Below are positions 35,865 through 50,908 of a DNA stretch of 64,000 bases, piece by piece. The notes under the pieces were generated by a model, which was not told the DNA's origin, ran no database searches, and worked only from the letters and a program-made list of their open reading frames with translations. The position numbers and the translations under genes are program-made. Every line of letters begins with the position of its first letter. Position 1 is the first letter of the stretch. Origin of the DNA: Zhengitettix transpicula (Eukaryota > Arthropoda > Insecta > Orthoptera > Tetrigidae); assembly GCA_037074705.1 (NCBI GenBank), contig CM073595.1, forward strand, positions 52,633,639 to 52,697,638, in the 5' to 3' direction.

Positions 35865-38800
35865 GAAACATCTGTCCAAGAAATCAGTGAATCACGACGA
35901 TGAAACGTAAAGGGTTGGGCTGAACAGAGTAGGTCCACGGACCATAACTTCTCCCCTGAAGAAAAACACAGTTTCTCTGGCGTTCGAAACGTCTGTCTTT
36001 CCTACGTTCATCGTATCACATTGTAAATTTCTTATTCTCTCAGAGCTCTCTCTCTCTCTCTTCTGCCAACATCACTTGATCTAAATTTTCTCTCCTTCTT
36101 CACACAAACAGAAAATGGAACAGCCCAACAATGTTATATCCGAATTCAATTCTCCATTGCGATTACTGTATATTTCAACTGTCGAAGATTCTACGGAACA
36201 CCTCTTCATAGAAATTCTGTCTTCATTGCAGTCTTCTTGTCTTTTGCTTCACACACGATGTAGTTTTGTCTGAATTGCCCACGTGATCTCTGACTCAGCG
36301 TTCCCTGAACTGATATCAGTAACCGGACAGTGGAACAAAGGTTTCCTCGGTAAACTCGTCACGCGACGTTTGGAATGACAGTCCACGTCATCATCTTCTG
36401 GCGAAGTGCTATCGAAAATATTTTAATCAGAAAGTCCATCGCAGAGATTCGCTTACCTGCATTAAGAAGTAGCCGGTTCCGGAGGCGAAACACAGACCGG
36501 CTCCAGCGAGATGGACGAAGATGACGTTGGCCTCCTGGAAGTTGGCCACGATGTTCATTCCGATGCAAGAAAGAACTCCGAGAGTGGTACTCACGTTGTT
36601 CAACTTCGAAGACGTCTCAATGGCGGAAAGCTGTCTGTAGCGTAAGTACACGCACAGCAGCACTGCGGACACAAAAGGACGGAGCTCAAATTAGTTTTTC
36701 CTTTGACATGTATGGAAGAACAATTGGACAGCGTACCTATATTGTAATGTTCACCAATGTCTATAATTAAATCAATTTCTAATTATTGTATTAGTATTTG
36801 CATTTATTTATTTTGACAACTTAGCTGTTTACCAATCACTATTTTTTCTCTCTATCAATAATTTTTTTTAAAAAAAAATTTAAACTTTTCGTATTCTTTA
36901 CTGCTACAGGCAACTCATTATATAATACTAGCCGCGTGCCCAGCGTTACCCGAAAAAGTATTTAATTCTATATTAATCTTCAGTCAAGAATTAACCTAAA
37001 TCTGACTGTTCCTAGATCCGATAGTGCATTAATTTAACAGCTATAAAATACATTGATTTTTATTACATCAGTCCCAACAAACATACCTCCGAATTTCTTC
37101 TTGAGTACTGCAGGATATAATTATCCCTCAGTCTTAACACATTACGAAAGATTAAATTGATGATATTCCTATCTAGATTCACAATTTAAACAAATAGTCG
37201 CCACATTGGAGTCACTAACATGGCACGAAAATTAACTTATATTTTCCGAAAGGATCATAAAATATTTCGTATTGTTTTTTATTATCATTCTATGGAGTAT
37301 TACTGGATAAAATTAGACTCTTTATTCGATCATAATATTTCTGCTTTAGTTCAGTACGGAAAATTGAACTATTTCATCTGAACCAATTTTTGTTGCATTC
37401 TGACCACGCGTTTAAATCTGTATAGAAATTAACGTAAATACATACATACATACATATATACTTCCCATTTTATTATATAGATTAAGCCTCTATCAAACAT
37501 CGAATTTTTAGTACTTCTCAGATTCAGGTGCTCCATAAAAAAATTTCCTTCCCCCTGGTGTTATGATTAAGGACATTTTTTTTAAAAAATAAAAATATTT
37601 AAATACAGGGGCAACTGTCCCTTCTCTATTCTACAGGCTAAATAAAAATTAACACAACATACAAAGTTTGGTCCCTAACATTTAACAATTCTAATTTAAT
37701 CCTGAATCTTACTATATATTTTTTCATTCAAGGTAGCTCTTAATCCTCTATTCCACATTATTTCTAATTTATTAATAACATTACTACTTATACCAAACAA
37801 TAAAGTATATGAGGAACTACTATTAACATAAATACTGTTTAGCTTTAAGGAACAAAATATTTGTTAACCTACAGACTACTCCTATTTTTTTGCCAATTTC
37901 TTTTCAACATACTCTGCATATTTATTAAATTTTATCTCACAGTCAGTAATAACTCCTAGGTACTTAGAATGTTTAAACCACTGTATTACCTCATTTCCTA
38001 CAACTATATCACAGTCTTGCAATTTATTCAAGAATTAAGCGTGCGGAGTCAACTCCAGACGTAGATGCGGAATCTGGAGTTCACTGATGGAACTCACCGG
38101 CTGTTTACGTCATACTAAGTCTTACAGAAACAGTACAAAAGTTACAGACACGCACTCAAAAAATTAATGGAAGTCTCATTATCTACTCTGGATTCTTGGA
38201 AGTTCCTACAAAATATTTATTGCTTGAATTGGAAGAAGTTTTTCTAAATTTAAAAGAAAAAATAATTCGATTTACCCTTTTACCTGTACATCGGTCGCCC
38301 CGAACTGCACACACGGAACTCAAATGTAAATACAAATTTTAATTTAGCATGTAAACCAAGTTCCGATGATCTGAAATTATACAATTATAGATCCTATGCA
38401 ATGCTTACTTAATCTCATACATTCGTTTCCGACCCACACTGATACTGGTGTAACTCATTTTAAAGCCCGCTCACTTTTATAATTACAATTGTTTTAATCC
38501 CAGACCCCAGAATCCCCCGAAAAACCTTGGCTTTCGACAACTGAATGCTAACTAATCCCAAATAAATTATTTTAGGTAGTTACTATTATTTTACGTAGTT
38601 GTTATTAAGGTGACCGCAACTCTCGTTCGCGTTTCATCGAATGGTAAAGTTATTTCAGTCGTAATTTCAACTTAATTGTAAAGAGGAGTCTGTAGAATTC
38701 TTTCGGAATAAGTGGAAACAAAACAAAACTATATCAATATGTTTTGCGGCATCACGCTGCTGCCGTTATCGCTTAGATTATTGGCTTCATATACGTGAAC

Positions 38801-40866
38801 GAGATAAGAGAATATTGGGAATGGTTTTGTAAACATACTTTTCATGTTAATCTTCACAAACATCTTTGATTGAAGATATTTTATCTCGAGAAGTATCGTT
38901 CGTTATTTCGGTGTTACATAGTCTTACTAATTTTGAATGCTCGCTTATGATTTAACGGAGTTGTCCAACCACTGCTCCTGATGATCTCTTCATCATATTT
39001 TAATAGTGACAGCTGCTGTAATTGCTCAATCCTATTCAGTTATACCCTAATTATATGGTTTCCAATATATACTGAATAATTATCTGAAGATTATCATTTT
39101 TACGTCATACATTCTGTTTTCTCCCTACTTTGCCGTCGAAGCTTTCTCTTGCTTGGAAATGAGGACCGAAGTTCCCTAATCCCGAAATGAGTTTTACAGC
39201 TCATGCAGGAAGGATTGTACTGAGCGTACGGAAAAAGGGGGAAATACTACAGTGATTAAAACGAAGCATAGCAGAAACGTGACGTCATCTTGCACTTACG
39301 AAGCAGAGTGGCGAAGTTGAGGAGTTGTCCGAAAATGCAGCTCTCAGGTGACACATTGCCTGTGTAACTGATGTACGGCAATCCCGGTTCCACGTGTTCG
39401 AGCACCACAGCGATCGTGTACCTGCACAAATCAAACAGAAACCTCACGTCACCGTCGGCAAGGAATTAAACTCATTTGGGAAATTGTAATTTAAGAGTCA
39501 TGCGAAAGGAGTGCGTCACAATGATGTTGGTCTGCTGAGCCAGAAGCAACAGAATTTGACCAGGGGTCTTCATGTTTGTGCAGGACATGGACTGTAACGA
39601 CACTATTGGATGATGGGTCGTTGAGGTTAGTAAACCGGCGGAACGCTGTCTTCATTGATGGCTGGTTGCACGCACTCCTGTTCCTCTTGACCCTGTCACG
39701 ATACTTTGAACGCACAGTAGCCTGCTTGAAATGTTACTATTCGGTATCGTTCACGATCTGGCCTTCTGCGTCTTGAGAGCACAAGTCAGCATATATCGGG
39801 GAAGTTGTAAAGACAGAAGTCAAAACCTTCATAACAACAAGACAATGCCTGACCACATTGTAATATTTGCTCGTCGTGACCGAAGCCAGCAGTTCGACTT
39901 GGTACGTGCCATTACCAGAAATAGGAAAAAATTAAGAATTTATAGGAAAGTTTGTTAAAAGGGTGGTTGGGCGTCAAGATTGCATGACGCTCCCAGAACA
40001 GTCGAAACGGTGAATCGGGGTAATTCCTACAGATACAAGTTTGTTAGAAAGAAGATTTATTGAAGAATTAAAGGATTACAGGAGAAGGTAGCCCATGAGT
40101 CTTAGAACCAACACGTGCGACAGGTAGCGTGGGTTTTGCTTATGCAGATTCAGCAGTCAGCCACCAGGTCTCGTTGAAGCCGTCCCATCCTGTAGCTTCC
40201 AACGCGCAAAACGTTACACAATTCAACCGAATCAATTATAAAATAATAATATATGACATGTTACCACAATTGATTGTATCGGCGGACAGTAGTTACGTCG
40301 CTGTTTGAGCATGTGTGGTGAATGATCATCATTGACGACCTGTGCAACGTATGCAGGCCACTTCCCTGGATGAGTCGAAGGGAAATTATATTCAATGCCG
40401 TGCTGCCTGTGGACGTTTCTGAAAATACAGGTATATTAATGTGTATTGGGCTGAAACGTTGGTCTCTCGTATTATCACTGAACGAAAGATAAACGTGATT
40501 CAGTTGTCATGATGTTTCCATTTAACGTACATGATCCTTTCGTGGAAATTTTGGAGGCCTATAGTTTCAGTTCCAAATCACGCAAGGACATAGCTCATTT
40601 TCCAATCAGAAATGACACCGGTGAACATAAAAATCAATTGAGCGTATTCAGAAGAGCAAACAGACAACGGCGTGTATCCCTTCCGTAAATTATTAATTAT
40701 GTCGTTCAACGATCCATGGTTCTCTTCTCCTCCGTGCGCCAGCGCCGATTAATAAATATTGCAACAGGTAGTTGATGGAATATATTAATACTTACGTCAA
40801 CAGAAACGTTCCCAGTATGAGGACGCACACGGCCACGGGCAGCAGCTCCACGCGTTTGTACTCCAT
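33113..40866 (-). CDS. DRAM-like (Frag1/DRAM/Sfk1) membrane protein, copy 2, 6 exons
   Basis: Minus-strand exons: 40866-40796, 39421-39300, 36662-36457, 35177-35051, 34339-34182, and a tentative 33121-33113. The first five are firm, with GT-AG borders and phases 2, 1, 0, 1, 0 as in copy 1; exons 1 and 2 are the same lengths (71 and 122 bp). Landmarks: HVEPGLPYISYTGNVSPESC in exon 2; SCIGMNIVANFQEANVIFVHLAGAGLCFASGTGYF in exon 3; and VSAVSEWILSIAFCVFVLSF in exon 5. Exon 3 is 21 bp shorter than in copy 1 and there is no acidic tail. The best acceptor for a last exon (a pyrimidine tract then TTCAG at 33122) adds only Ile-Lys before TAA, giving about 230 residues. If intron 5 is retained, the frame instead runs on to a stop at 34086-34088 with a hydrophobic tail. 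Same presumed role as copy 1: lysosomal membrane, autophagy. Confidence 0.87.
35809..35862. repeat. (TA)n microsatellite
   Basis: An uninterrupted alternating AT run of about 54 bp in intron 4 of DRAM-like copy 2. The following ~200 bp contain a CT-rich stretch at 36048-36063. Confidence 0.95.
36928..37481 (-). mobile_element. compact Helitron-like element
   Basis: Read on the minus strand, it starts TCTATATAATAAAATGGGA after an A, and ends CGGGTAACGCTGGGCACGCG then GCTAG before a T. That is a 554-bp element inserted between A and T, with TC and CTAG termini and a CGGG/CCCG-type stem just inside the 3' end, and with no inverted terminal repeats. Its body matches 16742-17190. It lies in intron 2 of DRAM-like copy 2 and is non-coding. 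Confidence 0.65.
37500..38030 (-). pseudogene. LINE reverse-transcriptase C-terminal fragment
   Basis: The minus strand from about 38028 reads LQDCDIVVGNEVIQWFKHSKYLGVITDCEIKF, typical of the KYLGV motif after the LINE RT fingers. It continues with NSSSSYTLLFGISSNVINKLEIMWNRGLR and, with stops and shifts, a region like LLNVRDQTLYVV near 37660. A dead, 5'-truncated copy in DRAM-like copy 2 intron 2, same strand as the gene. Confidence 0.75.
38031..39299. other. remainder of DRAM-like copy 2 intron 2
   Basis: No recognised element or exon. Confidence 0.45.
39422..40795. other. DRAM-like copy 2 intron 1
   Basis: GC-richer than most introns here (39500-39800 and 39980-40400). Short open frames on both strands have no splice support or recognisable family. 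This could be transposon-derived. Confidence 0.4.
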
Positions 40867-41075
40867 CGTTGAGTCTAAAAATACATTTTAATAATAATTA
40901 TTCCGAATTCAGCGTCATTAAAATCTGTTAATACCTGAGTGAACAAATGGAATAAATAAAATCTTAAACTAAATCTTGACAATATGGCGTCATTCTGAAT
41001 TGTTCCGTAACTGGCATATATTTTTTAAGTTGCAATAATTATTTCGTTAACGTCATTAAAATTTAAAAAGCTCAC

Positions 41076-41220
41076 CTTTCTCAACTTCTTTGAACTTTCC
41101 TCCAGATAGTAAGTTGCGTTTAAGACACTTCTTCTTGTCGCTTGCGAAGAAGTTATTCCGTTGCCGACTTCAGTTAGAAAATGCAATTCCCGACTGTGGC
41201 GCAAGACTCCGCTTAAATTC
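41076..41220 (-). other. probable 5' UTR exon of DRAM-like copy 2
   Basis: On the minus strand, the segment ends in GAGAAAG|GTGAGC (donor at 41075). It would join an acceptor at 40875-40874 (ATTTTTAG) eight bases before the start codon, leaving a 200-bp intron. The upstream limit is arbitrary because the transcription start is unknown. A second donor-like site (GGCAG|GTAAGA, exon end 42092) about 1 kb further up may mark an alternative first exon. Confidence 0.45.
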
Positions 41221-41229
41221 CTGTGAAAA

Positions 41230-44200
41230 CGGCGAGGATAATTTAAAATTTGCCCTAGGATAAATTAGGGTGATCTTTCCTCCAACCAAAACTATGCGGA
41301 CGACAACCAAATATATATATACAAAAACACACATGTTTAATAATTCGTGACAAATTTATGGGGTGCTTTTCCGAAACGTTTAGCTATTAATCAAATACTG
41401 AGCAAAATGAAATGAATACACGTACAGAAATAAATTTTATTTTTAGTGATAAAAGCCTGAACAAAAAAATCTCGCACGTAAAGGCAACCACATAGCGTCC
41501 GCTGACGTGAGCATGCGCTGTGCATTCATTCTTTAAAATAAAATAAAAATTAGAGGAATGAAGGTGACCATCGATGTTGTAAATTATTAATCATAGCATT
41601 ATATATTACTGTAAAGCATTACAAATTACAGGCAAAAATTATTACATTGTATGTTAGTGAAGATGAAACTAAATTAATCTCCATATTGCTTCAGGAAGTC
41701 GTCGGAAGCTTAACGCACGACAGAAAAAGGAACCGTGCGTGTTTCTAGATACCCGAAATTTGATAGTGTCCCATGACTTCGACGTTTCTTTCTCTAAATA
41801 ACATCAGAACCAGACTCCTGTCATTAATATATCACGATGTTACGCAATTTAATGACATTCGAAGATTAATTCTTTACCGAAGATGCATCTCCGCCATCGC
41901 TGCTTAAGATTTTGCTTCGCCAGTTCGGAATTAAACGACAACAAATCGTTGGTCTTGATATTAAATTTCGGTCGGAAGTAGAAATTTCGTAATCCGAGGA
42001 AGCCTTCGCTCCTGATTGTCCCACGACATCCGAGACGTTACGAACGCTTTTCTCGGCGGACCGTGTGAGCACTCGTTTTCTCACATCTTACCTGCCGTAA
42101 TACCCCGAGCGAAGTTACGGTGAAACTGTCTTATCAGCCTCATATTACAACTTGTCCGCGATAATGAAATTTTATCTCCGTCATCTTGAAGGTTCCGCGT
42201 CGATCCTCCGTAGCGACGGACCTTTAAGTACCTTGTAATGAACAATTAATGATTTCTAATACTGCCTACACATCGAAACATAATCATTATTTTCATTACA
42301 ATATACATAAATTAACTTAGACAAATAAGCAAAATAAACTAACACTGACAGTTAAATGTTTTACAATTTCTTATATATTTACAAATATGAAATTTTTCTC
42401 TTATCTCAAGGTTGTTTTGTGAGCCTCGTATAGTTACACTTATTGAAATTCTAAATTGGCAACGTAAATTAGAGAGATATTCCTATCTAGGTTACATCTC
42501 TAGCCTGTTTCATGGACTTTCACCTTCCCAGTTCTGGCCGCTTCTTTGCTGTAGAGACTAGGTGAGGGATGTCCTCGGTGCCGTTGATGAAATAACGTTT
42601 TTTCAAATAAATTTGTGCGTTTTATCGGAGCACCGTCCCGCTACGGGGCAACGAAACTTTCTCAGAATCTTCGTCGAAGACCGCCTCACTCCCTGTGCCA
42701 GTGCCCACAACAATACAACTGTTTTCCTCCGTCTCCACCCTGCCGCCAGTCTCCTTCAACACTGCCCACCCGCACAACAATACATTGTTTGAGTATTTTT
42801 AATCTATGTTTTCGCATGCTACAACATAGTCCCACTTGTAATAATATAAACGTTGGTGATTACTAAAATACTGATGGAATATTTGCTTCGAACGTGTTTA
42901 CAGTTTATTTGAAACAGAATAAAATAATTCACTAAATTTATAGTCGACAATTTAATTCAGATAAAATTATACTTAATTTCTGTCAGGGGCCACCTGTGTT
43001 TACTTCATGGAACAGTAATCAAAGAGAAATCGCCCGCGATGCATATGTATACTTATTAATTTGAAAATATTAAAATAAAAACGTTAGCATTTTCAGCAAA
43101 ATATATATGAGGCGTACCGTTTTTAAATTAAAAACACAGAAGTGTATATATATATGTCGTAAGATATAGGAAGGTTAGAGGTTCAGGATTATTCAGAATT
43201 TATTCCTGAATAATTTTTTCAAGTTAATGCTGTTTAAGAATAAAAAAATCGCTTATGATGTGGAGCCATGTAGAAATGCTTGAAGGAGCATTTTATTTAC
43301 GAATATATTATTAATATTTTTTTTCCTGTAATTTTATGTATATTACTTAGAATAGGCGTCCTTCTGATTACGCTTGTACGCTTGATATATATTTTTTTAT
43401 AAAATATTAGTAACTATTCTGGAACCAGCTAAGCTCATTATTTTAGTTTAAAACCGAATTAAGGTATTAATGGACTTTTTTTATAATTATTATTTATTTT
43501 ACTCATATTATAATCGGACATGTTTCTGCTTATGCAGAAGTACTTAAACCTTAATACAAAAGTGTGCTGAGAGAAAAACGATATTGAAGGTATGAATAAT
43601 GGATTATAATTTATAAAATGGTCGTTTTGAATTATTATTGTTATAAATATATATATAAATAAATTTTAATGCTGACAATATATATGAAATTTGTATATAG
43701 TATTTTGAAAATAGTAAATGTTCAATAAAAAAGTTAGTAATCGAGTTTTAATTATTTTGGAGACTGAACAAAAGCATGTGGGGGTTGCATTACATAAATG
43801 TCAAAACTAAAAATCAGTCATATAAAATTTACAATCCTTAGAGAACTTTTACTTGTAATCTAAACACCGCTATTAAAAATAAATAAACTTACCGCATGAA
43901 TTAGTTTGAACGAAGATTACACCAATAAATCAGAGGGAAATAGCAGTCTGTAGGATGAAGATAAACAAAGTGTGGGGTCACAGACATTCAATCGTATTTT
44001 TTAAGACCTACAGAAGGAATGGGTTTCAAGAATGTAGAATAAGCCTGGAATTTCCCTCAATGATGGATAAATCAAAAGGAATGCAACAAAAAAATGTTGT
44101 TTGCTTACCATTTACTTTATAACTATAGGTTTGCTTTAACCACATCTGTTAGTAATCATGTCTTTAATTAATTAAAAGAAATATAATATAGTACAAGTGA

Positions 44201-47200
44201 ACTTCTCCCGTACTTTAAAATGCTTTATGAGTTGAATCTACTATTATCACACTTACCTTTACACTTCTTACAAGCAAAAATGTTCCATAATGTTTAAATT
44301 ATTCTGACAATAATGTGTTCCACAAACTGAAATGTTTTAGTAAGGTCACGAAGTATACCTACAGAAAACATGAATTATTATATGTTGTCTTATACTTTCT
44401 GAATAATTGTAAAATATTTTATCCTTTTGAGGAACTGTGCCTTAAACCAAACTGACGATCAGTGATAAACTGTTATGATACAATGATTACATATCCATTT
44501 CTATTCTACTATTTCGAGACATTAGTGCTATGAGAAAGACTGTATGCAGTAATTAAGATTTTCTGTTGGTCCCATATTATAGATCAGTGTAACTGTTGCA
44601 TAGTTTAGTCTTTCTGGGCAAATTTTGCAAAATAGGTAACATAATGTAGGACTAGTGGTATTAATATGTCAGATTGTCAGGTCGTTTAATATATTCAGTC
44701 AAAATCTGTTCAAGAAAATCTTTCAACAGTACAGAATAAAATAAGGATGTGCAAATTAACCACAGAAGCAGTACATGTACTTAAAGTGAAGTGATATTCA
44801 TTTTATGTTTAACCCTTTGAAGGTAATTATTAAATCATTAAACAATAAATGCTTCTGAATGATAAGATCCCTTGAAAGCTTAGCTTGAAATTGACTTCAC
44901 TCTTTGTGAAAAGAAATGTACCAGATTTAAGAACTTGCATTAAAATGTATCTTTTTTGTACTACAGTTATCATTTTAAACAAATACAATATTTTTAAACA
45001 TCATGAATTTTTGTTTCAGAAATGAATATTTAACAGAGTCAGTTTCAATCTTACTGAAATCTTAGGAGTAATAACAAAAAGCAATATTCATTATTAAAAT
45101 TGTTGTTGAGTGAAGCACAGAATGTTATTAGAAAATTTGAAGTACAGCCTTACTAAAATATCATATTCTTGGTTCTGCTCTTATTAACACTAAAGTAATA
45201 AAACGCAATACAAATTATTCAATTATAGAACATACATTTCAAACGAATTGGAAACATATTTAGATTGATAAATAGTTTCTAACAACATTTAAAATAATAT
45301 ATGAGAGAAAGTAAATGCAAGTTTCATTTTTACACGACGACATGCAGAACCGTCAATGAAGTATTTTATAACTATAATTGATCAAAATATTTTTGTTACA
45401 AAAAAGTTTTGTAAAATTCGATTTATAAAATTCTCTTTCAAATCATTTGCAACGCTACGGTTATAAAGTATTATGCAATATAAATATATCTAAAAAAATA
45501 TTAAGTGCAATTTTCTTTGCATTTGCTACCACAATTAAATACAATATCTAAGTAGTGAAATATGTAAGCTGACGTCGCCATGATTGGCGCACCTTTATTC
45601 ATTTTTGGTTATTATGCACCGCGCAGACATTTATAACTTACCGTCGCTCGTTATACTCCCCTCTCCGAAAAAATTGTAACACCACGAACCACAAACGATA
45701 TATGCAATGAACCAATGCAATATTAGTTTTCTAAGTAAAATACGGCACGTACACCGAAGACCACAAAGGGAACGCCTGCGTGTGCCTGAAACCTAACAAT
45801 TGCTCAAATTTGTTATGGTTTGCACAGAAGAAAGAAAACTTATTCTCATGAGACACATACCGCTGTAGAATATGAAAATCAAACATCTTACCTCACCAGG
45901 TGCAACGATCTACACTCGAAAAAGTAAGTTCTGACACTCTTCGTGAAGTTCAGGAAGTAAATCCCCGAAAGAGCGTGTCTACGGTGCTATACCACGCTTT
46001 AGCAGAGATGCGCAATATCGTTGAGAAGAAAACTATCGATTGTACACTTCTACTAATCTGATGAATTGATCACTATTAACACAAGTGAGGATAATTTTCG
46101 GGTATTCAACTGCACATTGAGATGTATTAAGTAAAGATGAAGAAGACATTTCATCAACGCAGTTAATACTCTTTTTTGCGATATTCCCGACTTTCTGGGT
46201 TATCATTTTCCTTACTCCATGGGATGTTCCCATCACATTCTTGTCTTCCTGTCATATTATTCCTTTCACCTCTGTCACTAAAACTTGTCAACAAATATAA
46301 AATCAAGGTTAAACATTACTGAAAGAGATACTTATAGACCCATGTAGATGGATGGAGTCATCGGAACTGAAACTACTGGTATTTTATTGAAAAAATGTAC
46401 CCTTTTGTAGGTGGATCAAGGATGGCAATACAGCTCTTGCTAAACTATTTGATTTTTATAGTAACCTGATGGAAGTACAAAAATACTGATACATTGTTAA
46501 ATAAAATATTTTGAAATTTCTGAAAACGTCATTAATTTACTTAAATATATAATGGGACATTTAAAGTTTATACTAGGAAGGTGGAGTAAGCATAAGTCTG
46601 TTTGTCAAAGAAGAGGAAAGTTGACATAGTCCGTTACACAAAGATACAGCTATGAGTACACACACTTGCAAACCAGTAATTTGGGGAATTTAGGTATATT
46701 TTCTAAAACAAAGTAAGATGCCTAGTTTGAACCTGTCCTCCATCTGATTTGATCCTATGACAGTTTTCATTTCACCTTTTACTTCTGTGATCTCTTTCTT
46801 CCCTCAACTGAAATATAAATTAAATACAAGGAATTATAAATAAGGGGTATAATTATATCTAGATTTTACACCAAAGAGTAGCAGAATTTTCAGCCATATG
46901 GTAAACAATTGGCTAAGAGACCCTCATTTTTTGCATATTTGAATGACAGTAAGGTGTGTTCAGAGGTTTCAAAGGTATTGCCAGGACATCTTTTCACCAG
47001 TCTGCAAACTAGTCTTAAGTAGTTGATTTAATATAGGTCAGATAAATATAATTCTTAAGTAGTTTTTGTGCAGAAAGTCTATCTATGTGGCATATTCTCT
47101 CCAGTTTATTTGAGCCTCTTGTATCAATTCTTAGTCAATAGTTGGACTGTTTCTCAAGGATGCATGAACTTCAATTTATCACATGGTAGTGTAATGTAAT

Positions 47201-48060
47201 TTATACATCTGATGGCTACCTGGAATTTGCATCTGAGAGCCATAAAGTGTTTGGGGTAATAATAAATTTGCTGAAAGCTTAGTGAGAAAATATATGTGAA
47301 AATAGGAAAACACATCTAAACATGAATAAAAAAATAAAAGAAACCACCAAACCTGAACTAGTAGAACAATAAGGAGAATCCAAAAATCAATTTAAATTAA
47401 CAAAATTTTCCATATTCTCCGAACCCCTAAAGTCTTACAAAGACATTGTAAGAAGGTCTACATTTACTTTCAAGTGAAACAGTTTCACAGCAGAGCCAAG
47501 ATTCTTCCAAGCATCTGAGTTTCCTTAATTCATGCCAAGAAAATAAAACTCTCTTACAAAAGTCTAAAAATACTGCTCAATGAGTCCCACAATTACTTGT
47601 ACTCAGAACATATATATATTTCAAATAATTGTAATCATTTGTACAGTAAGGAAAGACTGGATCGACTGTTGATTTCTGGTAAGTCAACTACTCTCTCTCC
47701 TTTTCCTATCCAAAATCCTTACTTGCTAACAATCATGTGAATTGATTTAAAAATAACATAAGCTTGACTAAATAAAATGTTTAATTTTTTATAGTGTAGT
47801 ATCATATTAAGAATGCAGGCATTTGATGTGAGAATGACCAAGAAATAACTTTGCTTTAAATGTAAAATATTAATTAGCACATTGAAATATAGTTAGACAT
47901 GCAGCAAATTTTAATATTATGTTGGTTTTGATTTCATAAGGAAAAATGCTGAGGATAATATTAATGAAGACATAAGCCAAATAAAAACTGAGCTTTATTA
48001 AAAGGTTTAAAACTTTACAGAAGATTGGAATTTATTAATTAATAATTATAATGAATGGTA
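41230..48060. other. long spacer, no gene recognised
   Basis: 6.8 kb between DRAM-like copy 2 and DHFR. A CpG-richer patch at 41700-42230 could hold a distal promoter and first exon of DRAM-like copy 2. The rest is strongly AT-rich with only short, unsupported frames. No tRNA or other structured RNA was seen. Confidence 0.45.
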
Positions 48061-48061
48061 C

Positions 48062-48065
<4 letters not shown>

Positions 48066-48122
<57 letters not shown>
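48066..48122. repeat. (TA)n microsatellite with flanking repeat
   Basis: A TA run of about 55 bp. At 48214-48267 follows TTCACTTTCAGGTAAGCCACAACCTATCTCTCT..TCCATACCAATATT, which recurs at 57766-57815 beside another TA run. The two copies differ at only a few positions, so both belong to one dispersed repeat that carries TA runs. Confidence 0.85.
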
Positions 48123-48124
<2 letters not shown>

Positions 48125-48285
48125 GGAATGGTGTAACACTCCTTCCTGAAGGAGGAGGCTGAGAGCCTCCGAAAATTTGAAGAACAACCTTCAGTTCCTC
48201 ATGGCGACACCGCACTTCACTTTCAGGTAAGCCACAACCTATCTCTCTATCCTTTCCATACCAATATTTATATATATATATATAT

Positions 48286-48336
48286 TCATTGACACACCTT
48301 CAATATATATAGAGTAAATTGAAGGTGTGTCAATGA
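48286..48336. repeat. perfect 19-bp inverted repeat (hairpin)
   Basis: The arms 48286-48304 and 48318-48336 are exact reverse complements (TCATTGACACACCTTCAAT), with a 13-base loop. It lies between the TA-rich repeat and an unassigned block at 48337-48560 whose minus strand has an open frame. Confidence 0.95.
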
Positions 48337-48610
48337 CCGATAGGTCGAAATTTATAAATTTTCAAAGGCATTAACCTTCTTCCTAAGGAGATATGCACAC
48401 AGTGCAGTAGGCCAGCATACAGTCCTCTTTTCGGATGGAGCAGGTTTGTCCTCTCTCCTGAAGCTAGCACCTCCAAAAATTTGACATGCTCCCTGCTGAA
48501 TATAACACCAGCAGGCCTCAGTTTTAGATAATCTATTAATTTTACGCCTATTTTCCTTTCCATGTCCATAATTTCATACATATATAAACATTCAATATGT
48601 AAACAACTAT

Positions 48611-50908
<2,298 letters not shown>

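Noticed and set aside
39491..39958. Several 60-75 codon frames in DRAM-like copy 2 intron 1
   Set aside because: They overlap on both strands without splice signals or recognised motifs.
45640..46030. Possible transposase fragment (weak SVRTVLYHALAEMRN-like frame)
   Set aside because: Only one short stretch looks protein-like. There are no terminal repeats and no catalytic motif, so it was not called.
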